From Phytoseiulus persimilis (lineage: Eukaryota > Arthropoda > Arachnida > Mesostigmata > Phytoseiidae): a stretch of 64,000 bases of DNA. Below are positions 13,601 to 27,272 of this stretch, one piece after another (position 1 is the first letter of the stretch; every line of letters starts with the position of its first letter). The stretch lies in assembly GCA_037576195.1 (NCBI GenBank), contig JAQZDE010000099.1, positions 1 through 64,000 of the forward strand. Reading direction: 5' to 3'. The translations under genes were made by a program, and so were the position numbers. The notes under the pieces are model-generated. The model saw nothing but the letters and a program-made list of their open reading frames with translations, was not told where the DNA came from and did not search any database.

Positions 13601-14669
13601 TTATCTTCTCGAGGACCACCATTCGTCCATCATTACTCCTGTTCGAGAGGAAGTTTCCGATCGAGCGAGGTCAGCAGCGTGTCATTTGGCTTCACTAAGC
13701 GAGACTGTCCCGAAAACCATTGTACTCCCGAAAATCGCCCACTCGTTCGAGATCTACATGACCTATATGGCCAAAGCGAAGTGCCCAACATTAGCGGAGG
13801 AACTAATGTTATTGAAGGGTCGGATTTCAGTCGAAAGAGAGATGGTGAGTAGAAAACCCACTGACTCGTTCATTTTCTCGGCGGTTTCGATCATAGGAGC
13901 TCTTTGGATTTTCTCTCCGCATTTCCTAGGTGAAGTTCCTGATCGGGCGGTCCAAACACACTTTTCCCGCGATGTTGGTAGCATGCTTAGAATGCCTCGC
14001 GGAAAAATCGAGGGATTCATCGGTTTTCGATAACCTCTTCACGGTGAGCTCGGGACTGCGTTTCCATCATAACTGAGCTATGAGAAAAAACCCTCAAACT
14101 CCGGAATGTTCACGGCACGCTGCAGATACTCTGAGGAGCAGAATTGCGAGTGTCCGATAATGGATTTTATTCTACCTTTGCGTTCGCTGGGCGCTCGCAG
14201 GATCATCTCCTCTAAAATTGTTTCGTCCGGGGTTCCAGATGAGTTTAGATTTGGAGGACGAAGTAGAAGAGCTGCTCGGAGACCATGGCATTCTCGTTTG
14301 TCCCACCATGCCCGACATCGCCCCTTACCACGGCCTGACCAGTCTACGACCTTCTATCCTCGGACACACAGGTTGGCCACGTGATCCACGACCGACAGCA
14401 TTGATATTCCATCGCTCATAGTAACAAAAGTCTGGTTTAGTCATACTTACGGCTATGAAGCCCTACGAAGTCTTCTCTTCCCAGGCATTTGGAATGTACT
14501 GGGTTTCCCCGCTGTTTCGATACCAATGGGTCTGTCGAAGGAAGGTATGCCCATTGGAGTCACCGTCGTGGCGGGCAAATTCAGAGACAACGTTTGCTGT
14601 GAGGTTGCTTTGGAACTTGAGAAGAAGTTCGGAGGATGGGTGCCACCATTCCCGACCCTGGTCGCTTAG
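10649..14669 (+). CDS. Fatty-acid amide hydrolase (FAAH2-like), amidase-signature serine hydrolase
   Basis: Ten exons join in phase: 10649-10858, 10957-11039, 11145-11290, 11370-11579, 12660-12779, 13143-13321, 13599-13844, 13930-14043, 14239-14371 and 14485-14669, giving 541 residues with a stop. The family hydrolyses fatty-acid amides such as N-acylethanolamines. The Ser-cisSer-Lys triad is visible: Lys ~140 (PITTKNALAVEG), cis-Ser ~215 (CGGSTGGEG) and nucleophile Ser ~239 (GTDIAGSIR). Spacing is close to that of rat FAAH (142/217/241). A hydrophobic segment near residues 12-40 fits the N-terminal membrane anchor of FAAH/FAAH2. The start at 10649 is chosen because a likely 3' splice site lies at 10640; an in-frame ATG at 10571 would add 26 residues. 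The fourth intron (1.08 kb) is far longer than the others. FAAH2-type rather than FAAH1 is my impression from overall alignment. The gene looks intact. Confidence 0.93.
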
Positions 14670-17469
14670 TTTCTCTTCTGGAACACCGGAGTCAGCTCAA
14701 CCTCAGTGCCAAAACAGCGAGGAGGATTCATTACCGTGAAGATGATCGTCTCAGCCGCTGTAACATCTGCAACCACGCGGAATAGTGAACACAATAATTC
14801 TTTTGACAATTGTATAAATGTGAGGGGATTGAGGGGGCGGGGCTTGTAGCTCAAGAGGCTCCGGGCCTATTGCGGCGAACCTAGTTCAGCAGGTTCCGTG
14901 CTGTTCGGGTTGGGTTCTCTGTGAAGCATACTCGAGCATGTTCCCAATAACGTGGAGTCGGCACGCGTCGTGAAGACGGCAATGTTGTCAACATTATTCC
15001 TAATACCTTGTGGTGCGCCATTTTATGGAGCTCGATTTTAGGGATATTCCGCAAATGTTTCTGCGATATTCTGTTGTATGGAGAAACTTGTCCTCTCTAA
15101 ATCCTGTTATCTGTTCATTCACAAAAGTCGAGAAAGTAAACGGGATCTTACATTTAATAAATCGATGACAACCTTGAAATACCCTTATTTTCATTTCTGA
15201 CGGCGTTTCGCGGTGGGTATCTGCCTCTTCCGACTGGGCGAGAGCCTGGGTTTTGGATCGCAAAGGTGATCAGGAAACTCCCCTGCGTCATCGATCCGCT
15301 CAGGCGGATGGGGCACTCCTTCGCTCTCCCTTTCGTACGAGGATCTCCCCGGACCCCCAATCATCCATTCTGCATCATTGCTCGATTACTCCTCACCTTT
15401 CATTGCTAGTCTCTTAGGTGAATATGAACTATTTATGATGGCTCCAGGCCAATCGTGAGGTTCGAGCTCCATTGGAAGACTGCGTAATCTCGTTGCAGCG
15501 AACTTCGCACGACAAGTCCGCAGGAATGGGAATTCCTAATCACGAGCATGATGCTCGCCTTCGTCCCCAGAAAACATTGAGAGCCATGTTCAACCCGGAA
15601 CATCGTGAAATAGCCAGACATACATCAGGTACACCCATGGGGAACACATTCCGTGAAGAGCTCGAGAGACGAGTGCAAGACAAACTGGATTCCATGTGGG
15701 AGGTACCCAGAGAAGCCAAATCCACATAAAAAGATGATGATGATCATCATCGTCATCACATCCTTGCCCAACCCGCGAGAAGAAGTTAGGTACGCCCCTG
15801 ACTTCACTCCGACACCACACCGGGGGATCTGCGAAGGATGAAGGATGCCCTGAGACGATGGCGAATCAAAAATGAAGAATGATCTGTGAACGCAACACAA
15901 TGCACCCCTGGAATGAAAGAGAACATATATGTATATGTAATCTCGGAACAAAATCTATCCACTCAAGACGGTTGCCCGGTCATTCTAGCGCACCGCTAAC
16001 CCAGTGAAGATTTCAGCTCCTTCAGGTGGCTCATTTCGTATTCTCATTTGAGTCTTTAAGCATGTGGACTGCTCAAAATTCTGCAGTCTCAAATACTCTC
16101 CTTGCGGTTTTTAAAATCTCAGATCATCACCACAGCAGTCTCTCTGATGCTCTGGAACGTGAGTTTCGATGCGTGAAATCTTGTGGGCGATTCCGTCGAT
16201 AACATTTGCGTGGGGGCAACGACGAGCCATATCGTCTTCATAGCTTGAAAAACTGTTCCTATCAGAACTCTCTCTCTCTCTCTCAGAAAAGCACCGGGTT
16301 TGGGAATCAGAGCTCGCTGGCACTAAGGGCACTATCCGGAGGCGTAACTCCGGAAATGAGGATCCTGTCCCCTGAGAATCACCCTGTTCACAGACCTAGC
16401 GCTCACAGAGCAATCAGAGCCTGTCCTAACGAATGGAGCCGCAAGTTGAATCGCTCCTTCTCGCTAGTTTCAAGTGGAGTTTCGAAGAACTTCGTAACTT
16501 ATCAAGCTTCCTCTCCCTCATCACAAACCATGGTTTCCGAGTTTCGTCGATTGAGTGCTGATCGGCTTGAACTTCAAGCAATCATTGCAACCCGCAGAAT
16601 ATCGGAGCCTAATACGGGTTCTCTCCGCTATATAGTGTGATGTGCAGCATCGCACTGTGTTCCAGCGAATATTTCATCCGATAAGATAAGGAGAGCCTTG
16701 GCTCGGTCTAGTTCTTGAACTCATCCGACGTCGAGTACTCTTTGAATGAAGGTAAGACCTTTTTCGAATTTTCTCACAAGACGATCCCAACACCATTCTC
16801 AGGTGCAATACAACCCGATGTTATCAACTAATTCGTGCAAGGAGAGGTTTATGAACTCGAGGCTGCGATCGCTTCACATATAGAATATTTAATCTGTATT
16901 CAAAAGTATGCATTGGCTCCGTGATCATCACCAACCTCTCGGGTTCACAACCGAACCTCGAAGTATCGCAGAAGCACTCGCCTTGAGCCAACACTCGCCT
17001 CCTCTGAGTAGCTTCCCAAGGAGATACTCATTCTCCGTCTTCGCGGTGCTTGAGAGATAGCCTGCGTCGATCCTATTGCTCAAAACAGACGACAAGAATT
17101 ACTAACCTGTCCTCGGAAGTCGAATTTCTTCGTCGATAGGCGAGTTAGAAACGGAGAAATGAGAGCTCCACTGTCAACCCTGATAGAACGCTCATTCATC
17201 AACTTGATTCAACAAATAGATCCATGAGCAGAAGATCTAAGCCGTGGCTGATTCAGACGGTCCTTGAAACGAGGCTTCCCTCATTGGTTCCCGTGTTCGG
17301 AGTGAGAAATGGAGAGGGAGTTGAAGTAATATTCGGCTGACGTATATCAATGCCTTGGACTTCCAACATGTATCTCGAGCAAAAAATGTGAAAACTAGGC
17401 ATCATCATGCAGGCCGCACGGAGAGAGTCTTCGATTAACACTCTGCTAGCAGCATGAGTAAGTCACGCT
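14670..17469. other. Intergenic region with simple repeats
   Basis: No gene recognised. It holds a GAT/ATC-rich stretch near 15730-15760 and a CT dinucleotide run near 16264-16286. A GGGCGGGGCTTG stretch at about 14835 superficially resembles a tRNA start but has no matching acceptor stem or T-loop. Confidence 0.4.
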
Positions 17470-17501
17470 GCCGCTTTGTCCCGACACGCCGCCGACTGCG
17501 G

Positions 17502-17631
17502 GTGAGTTTGCCCTCTCGTGTGGATACTTTGCGGCCGACGTCGCGTATTTGTGCCGAGTAATCGCGTTTTCCATTCCGATCTCTCCAATTGTCGTAGCTG
17601 CTGATCGTGTTCTTGCGTTCAATTCACACAG
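17502..17631 (+). other. Probable 5'UTR intron of the FUBI-like gene
   Basis: The sequence runs from a GTGAGT donor to a pyrimidine-containing CACACAG acceptor just upstream of the FUBI-like ATG. The upstream exon has a pyrimidine stretch (CGCTTTGTCCC) reminiscent of a TOP-type transcription start, as expected for ribosomal-protein-class genes. This is inferred from splice-site appearance only. Confidence 0.35.
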
Positions 17632-17639
17632 TCTCCGGA

Positions 17640-17834
17640 ATGCAAATCTTTCTACAGTGTCAGCGGCTGCATGTTCTGACAGTCGAAGATTTTGAAACCG
17701 TGGGTGTCCTGAAATGTTTCCTCGAAGAACGCGAGGGTGTGAGAGTGGAAAGCCTGACTCTATCGACTCGGAGTGGCCTGATCCTTCGAGACGACCAAGT
17801 CGTGTCCGATGTTCATTCTATCTCCGAGGCATGA
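17640..17834 (+). CDS. FUBI-like ubiquitin-like protein ORF without eS30 tail
   Basis: A 64-residue ORF begins MQIFLQCQRLHVLTVEDFET and aligns without gaps to FUBI, the ubiquitin-like half of the FAU precursor (FUBI fused to ribosomal protein eS30). Shared features include MQ.F at the N-terminus, a Gln-x-Leu-His step, an ETV...K helix start and an EG before strand 3. A possible 5'UTR exon ends at a GTGAGT donor (17502), and its acceptor ends at 17631, 8 bases before the ATG; this argues against a simple retrocopy. The ORF stops before the Gly-Gly processing site, and no canonical lysine-rich eS30 sequence follows in frame. In the +1 frame, 17835-17965 encodes a short lysine-containing stretch (GKFLTCPKKKSPG) that weakly recalls eS30. 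The ORF may be a decayed FAU paralogue, a diverged gene with an unseen exon, or a stand-alone ubiquitin-like protein. Confidence 0.5.
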   Translation: MQIFLQCQRLHVLTVEDFETVGVLKCFLEEREGVRVESLTLSTRSGLILRDDQVVSDVHSISEA

Positions 17835-18054
17835 ATTTGCATTTGGGAAAGTTTCTCACATGTCCCAAAAAAAAGTCACCAGGTGATTTTTTTTCACGAT
17901 ACAGGAACGAAACGAGCCGGGGTTGGCGGATCAATGAATCTTTTGTATTGGCGACGAATAACTGATGGTCGATTAACAGCGAGAGTCGAAGCCTCCCCAG
18001 ACTTCATCTTTGCATCGCGATCCTTCAAATGACGAGCTTTCACTTCGCCTAGAC

Positions 18055-18268
18055 CAATGGTTCTCAAAGTGGTCGATATCGACCCCCAGGGGGTCGATGG
18101 CCGATCTCCGATTCACAGAGGTGAGGCCGGGGTGGATTTGACCGTGCTCGTTGGCATCCACGTTGGTGAATCAAGGCTCGACGGTCGACCCCTTGGGGGA
18201 CGGCAGTCCATAAACTTCAACGAAGTCGCCTAGGGGGTCGATGGGTCAGTGGAGTTTGAGACCCAGTG
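18055..18268. mobile_element. hAT-type MITE, 214 bp, with perfect 8-bp target duplication
   Basis: The element starts CAATGGTTCTCAAAGTGG and its other end, read in reverse, starts CACTGGGTCTCAAACTCC. These are imperfect terminal inverted repeats of the CAGTGGTTCTCAA type known from hAT elements. The identical octamer GCCTAGAC lies directly outside both ends (18047-18054 and 18269-18276), as hAT transposase produces. The inside contains several GGTCGA/CGACCC palindromic patches and no ORF. It is therefore a non-autonomous copy. Confidence 0.85.
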
Positions 18269-18276
18269 GCCTAGAC

Positions 18277-19431
18277 TTTCGGGAGTTTCGCCTTCCCGAA
18301 TGAGGAAGTTTTGAGGCACTTCGATCCGAAACTACGCACAGCATATTTTTCTCGATCCAAGCTCAGCCAAGCTTACCCTCACAAGTGAACTCTACGAAGT
18401 GTAGCACCAAGATTTGAATCAGAGTGTGGCCGTTGCGTAGTCCATGCTGGGTCATGTTCAGGCCCGCAGTTGATCATGATTTCTTGGTGTCATCAGTGAA
18501 ACTCGGAAGAGAAATGTGGCAGAATATATTTGCTCGTAATTGAGCCGTTTCTCTTGATGAGACTTGCTTCCGTCATACGCAAGACGTCCAAACGTATAGT
18601 CGTGAGACGTTCTTTGATTAGGACTGATTCCATTCGCAGCTTAAGTTTTGTTCAGATTCGTTACCTCAACGGGGCCATGCTTGTCCTTTATAGTGACGCA
18701 AGTACACGCACGAGCAGCGGATGGTACGCAATTCGATCACCAGGGTGGATTGATGAGCTAGTCCACGATCATGACCACAAGGAGGAGTTTCATCGTGTTG
18801 CCGCTCGGTCGCAAACGATCCAGGGGTAAGAAGTGAATGTCTAGCAGATCTCAATGTGTATTCCCTACATGAGTCAATGATTCTGAGTCGAAAACTCCAG
18901 TCACCAATCAAGATTAAAATTCACTCAAAAAAAACAAGGGCCCATTCAAGACGATGAACTGTGGGCCTGAGCATGACCTACCATGGACTACGGAATGGGC
19001 ACTCTCCCATTTGAATCTGGGTGTTACACTTCGTATAGTTCCCTCGTCAGAGAAGGGACCTCCATGACGATCAATGTTCAAGCCACCAGGAGTGATACAG
19101 CTGGTCATTTTCGATCGCAACATACCAATATGGAGATCACGGAGGCCATTCCGTGGTGCATCAAATTGAAGCCTTCTCATGTCTGGTGACTGCGCGGGGA
19201 CCGCATCCTGGATGGTATCGAGTCATACTATGCTTCTCCGTGCCGCCGGTTCTGAACCGTCACCATAGGGAGGCATCGTGGTCGCTCAACCCCGTCGTAA
19301 TGAGTCGGGTTGTGACCTGGCGCCGATCTCAGCAGCTGAAGAGGTCGCCCATACTTCACAATACACTAGGAAGCGAGAAAGTTTTCCGGAGTTGAGGACG
19401 CGTTTTCACTCGTGAAGATAAAATATTTCTC
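18277..19431. other. Intergenic region, no recognised gene
   Basis: Only short ORFs without family resemblance are present on both strands. The right edge is the likely 3'UTR of the convergent minus-strand Sec23 gene. Confidence 0.4.
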
Positions 19432-19437
19432 TTTATT
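19432..19437 (-). promoter_or_regulatory. Poly(A) signal of Sec23
   Basis: AATAAA on the minus strand, about 110 bases past the Sec23 stop codon. Confidence 0.6.
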
Positions 19438-19545
19438 CTCTAGCTCTTTGAACGGATTCAATTCAAGAAATACCATTTACTGTTAGACACGGTCGGCGTT
19501 TGACTTCGATTGCCTCTATAAATCTTTTTAGAAAGAGATAGGTCT

Positions 19546-24312
<4,767 letters not shown>

Positions 24313-25855
24313 ATGACTCGGGGTGTTCATCGAGTTCTCATCCGGCTCCTGTCGCGCTCGAGCCGATGCTTGACCTCTCAAACTGTAAGTTCTGACGGGA
24401 AGATCTCGGCTCGATCTCAGTTAGAGATGTTCCTCTGATGATGAATGGTCTTACTCAATTATCTGCTACTGCCCAGGAACAAGCATCGACTAAGATGTCA
24501 GAAACCGTGAAGAAAAATGAGCAAGACTTCTCAAAGCTCCGAGACCAGTGGTGGACCCCTAAAGGCGAATTCGAAGTAAGATCAATGAGAACATTCTATT
24601 CGGAGGGAATGCACGGCGTGTTCAAAAGAATGCCGTGAGAGGCAATCAGACTCGGCTGAGAGCTCTCGCTTCGCTTCCAGATCCTTTCACGAATGAATGA
24701 GCTGCGAGTTCCTTTCATCACGGAAAGGATCCGCGGTCACCGAAAGCTGGATGATCCAGCAAACATTCTGAAGGGCTTCTCCATCATCGACGTTGGTTGT
24801 GGAGGAGGCCTCCTCTCAGAAGTGAGAAACATCTTCATCCCGATCCTGCTTATTCCTTGAATCTTGACTGTTTCGGTCATGATCTTGACAATTCTTGCCT
24901 CCTTCCAGCCCCTCGCTCGTTTGGGAGCCAGTGTCACCGGCTTAGACATTGTTCCATCCAACATTACAGCAGCACGAGAGCACGCCGACGCAGATCCTCT
25001 AATCAGAGATAAAATCCGTTACATTTGTGGTGACATCAAAGATGTGAGTGAAATAAGATCGATGGGAGTCAGGTTCTTCCGAGCGCTGTGCTCCGCTGAG
25101 GGAGGTTCGAACTATCATCAACATCTGGCGATGACAATGTAGTCGCGAACGACAGACCTTTCGGATAAGGTATAGGAGTTCCCTCGACTTTGACTTCGAT
25201 TTATCAGGTTTCAGAACAATATGATGCCCTGATCGCTTCGGAGGTCGTTGAGCACGTCGAGGACCTCGACGAATTCATAAAACATTGCTCGCGAGTCGTC
25301 AAGGTATTCAGGGAACCTATCCATGTACTAATTCCCATTTCACACTTTTCTTGGGAGCGCAAAGTGGTTCTCTCCCCTCAGGATGAGGTCTCCTGTAGCG
25401 AATGCTATTCCCAGGAATTTCTGAGAGATTCGTCAAGACCTTCCGATGATTTTCAGCCCCATGGTCATCTATTCTTCACCACCATAAATCGGACCTTGCT
25501 TTCGCTACTCGTGGCGAAAATAGGCGCCGAATATATTGTGCATCTAGTTCCTCGCGGTATTCACGACTGGAGGATGTTCGTGACTCCTGACGAGCTCCAC
25601 TCGAAGCTCAGCAAGCATGGCTGCGCACTTTCAGAGGTCAAAGGTAAGTTTGGAGAATTAATGGAGAAAATTGGCCTGGCCCGTGTCCGCAGCTCATGCG
25701 CAATAAGTGATCTCACTCATTCGCCAGGCATGATGTATCATCCGATCGGTGGCTATTGGACTTGGTTCGGCATGGATTGTGTGAACTACGCCCTACACGC
25801 AGTTAAAATCGGAGAACCGACGCCGAAATCTCAGCACAATGCAAGTCCTGAGTGA
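24313..25855 (+). CDS. COQ3: Ubiquinone biosynthesis O-methyltransferase, mitochondrial (COQ3)
   Basis: Seven exons join in phase: 24313-24384, 24477-24575, 24681-24821, 24909-25043, 25208-25303, 25457-25643 and 25728-25855, giving 285 residues. COQ3 performs both SAM-dependent O-methylations in coenzyme Q synthesis on the matrix face of the inner mitochondrial membrane. Exon 1 is a basic, Arg/Ser/Leu-rich mitochondrial presequence. The family hallmark WW..KGEF, then MNELRVPFI, leads into SAM motif I (DVGCGGGLLSE). Later motifs are VTGLDIVPSNI (acidic SAM-ribose contact), SEVVEHVED, PHGHLFFTTINRT and GMMYHPIGGYWTW. An in-frame ATG at 24223 would lengthen the N-terminus; the shorter start gives a cleaner presequence. 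Introns are about 90-165 bases. The gene looks complete and functional. Confidence 0.94.
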
Positions 25856-25937
25856 CGGACTTCCTCTCCATCCTATTTCGAAGTTAAATCCTAGGCTATT
25901 TTTTTTATATAGTTTTGAAAAACAGGAGGTGTTATTT

Positions 25938-25943
25938 AATAAA
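25938..25943 (+). promoter_or_regulatory. Poly(A) signal of COQ3
   Basis: AATAAA 83 bases past the COQ3 stop, preceded by a T-rich stretch. Confidence 0.7.
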
Positions 25944-27272
25944 GATGAGACTCGAAACTGTGAGTGGCCTCAGGATTTTTGAGCAGTTCTTGGTGGGTCA
26001 TTAGGATTCTGGAGGCGAGCCAACTCTGGTGCCGAGAATTCCAAGACAGCGCGGAGAGTATCGGAAGTTCACGGAGCACAGATACAGCAGCACTGTGCAA
26101 AGCTCTGTGCAACGATCTCTGTGTGCGGGTGCTAAGCGCAGGCGTCAAAACGGATGAGTTTCGAGGTCATGTCGGACTCTCCGGTTTTCGCCAAGAAACT
26201 CCGAGCATCGAAAGTTGTACAGACGGAGCCGCGCACTGGGGGTGTGCGTCGCAAAATCCGATCGAGCAAGGATCAGGCAAGAGTCCCGTTCAAAACGCAA
26301 ATTGTTCTTCAATCATCTCGACGGCTACCGCGGGATGTTCGTCGGTTACTCGTTGCTCATTCTGTACGAGGTTAATGATAAGAATAGGCGTGAGATGGTT
26401 CGTAGGCGTTTCTGGTCGAGATATTTTGTGATCGTACACTGCACCTCATCATGAGGACGTCTCAGGGCGTTAACAGGGAGCCTGAACCGAGTGTCATTGC
26501 CCTCCCTCACCTCCATGACGGAAATGAACTATAGATCTGAGCAAATCACGGAGCTGAACAATCGTTTTCCCGATCGTCTTCCCTCGACCCAAATCCAACT
26601 GGAAAAACATTCCCTCGCGCTCGGGATCACAGTCATCATCAGGCCAGCTTCAGCGTTCAGCATACAAAGATTTCGAGAAACGGGAGGTACGCAGGAGCGA
26701 CACTCTTGGCAGAACCGAACGAACGGTAACGCGAGATCATTCCGGGAAGGGACGAGGGGAAGGAATCGCGAAAATTCCGGAAAAAAAAACGGGGTCAAGA
26801 GCGCGGCGCGAGTTCCTCACGAAAGCATCTGAGGGAGAACCAGAGAAGCTACCGATCGGCAAATGCAGCGAATCGATTTTTGTAAGAGCTCGGATCATGA
26901 GCTCTGACCTGTAGACTACACTGGAAGCGAGGGCGAGGTCGGGTTATGCCTAGTTTGGATGTTCGAGCTCATATTATTTCGCAGCAATGCATCCATCATG
27001 TAAACACCCGTGCTCCTGAATAAGACCCAGCGCACATGGTTGGTGAAGGATCCATCGAGTGTGTTCAGCGACTGTGTTCGAAATCGATCTGCGGGATTCT
27101 GTTTCCATCTTATTGGACCTCTGATCAAGGTAGAACAACGGTTCGGGGCTCCTAAAGAGCCCCAGGGATCTGGTCGAGTAGCGACGACGAACGTCTCTCA
27201 CCGTATGCACTTCGGAAACCTCACCTCCGATGACTATGGGATGTACGACTTGCAACCCGTTGTATTTGCAGG
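25944..27272. other. Intergenic region upstream of NOM1
   Basis: No recognised coding sequence. It should hold the NOM1 promoter and 5'UTR. Confidence 0.4.

Noticed and set aside
14385-14484. Using the TTTAG at 14450 as the last FAAH acceptor
   Set aside because: It puts the exon out of phase; the CCCAG acceptor at 14484 keeps frame and gives HTGIWNVLGFP as in the family.
14835-14910. tRNA-like stretch (GGCTTGTAGCTCAAGAGG)
   Set aside because: A D-arm-like string only; no acceptor stem, anticodon stem or T-loop pairing could be built.
16264-16286. CT-dinucleotide run as a regulatory GAGA-type element
   Set aside because: A simple repeat with no nearby recognised gene to support a regulatory role.
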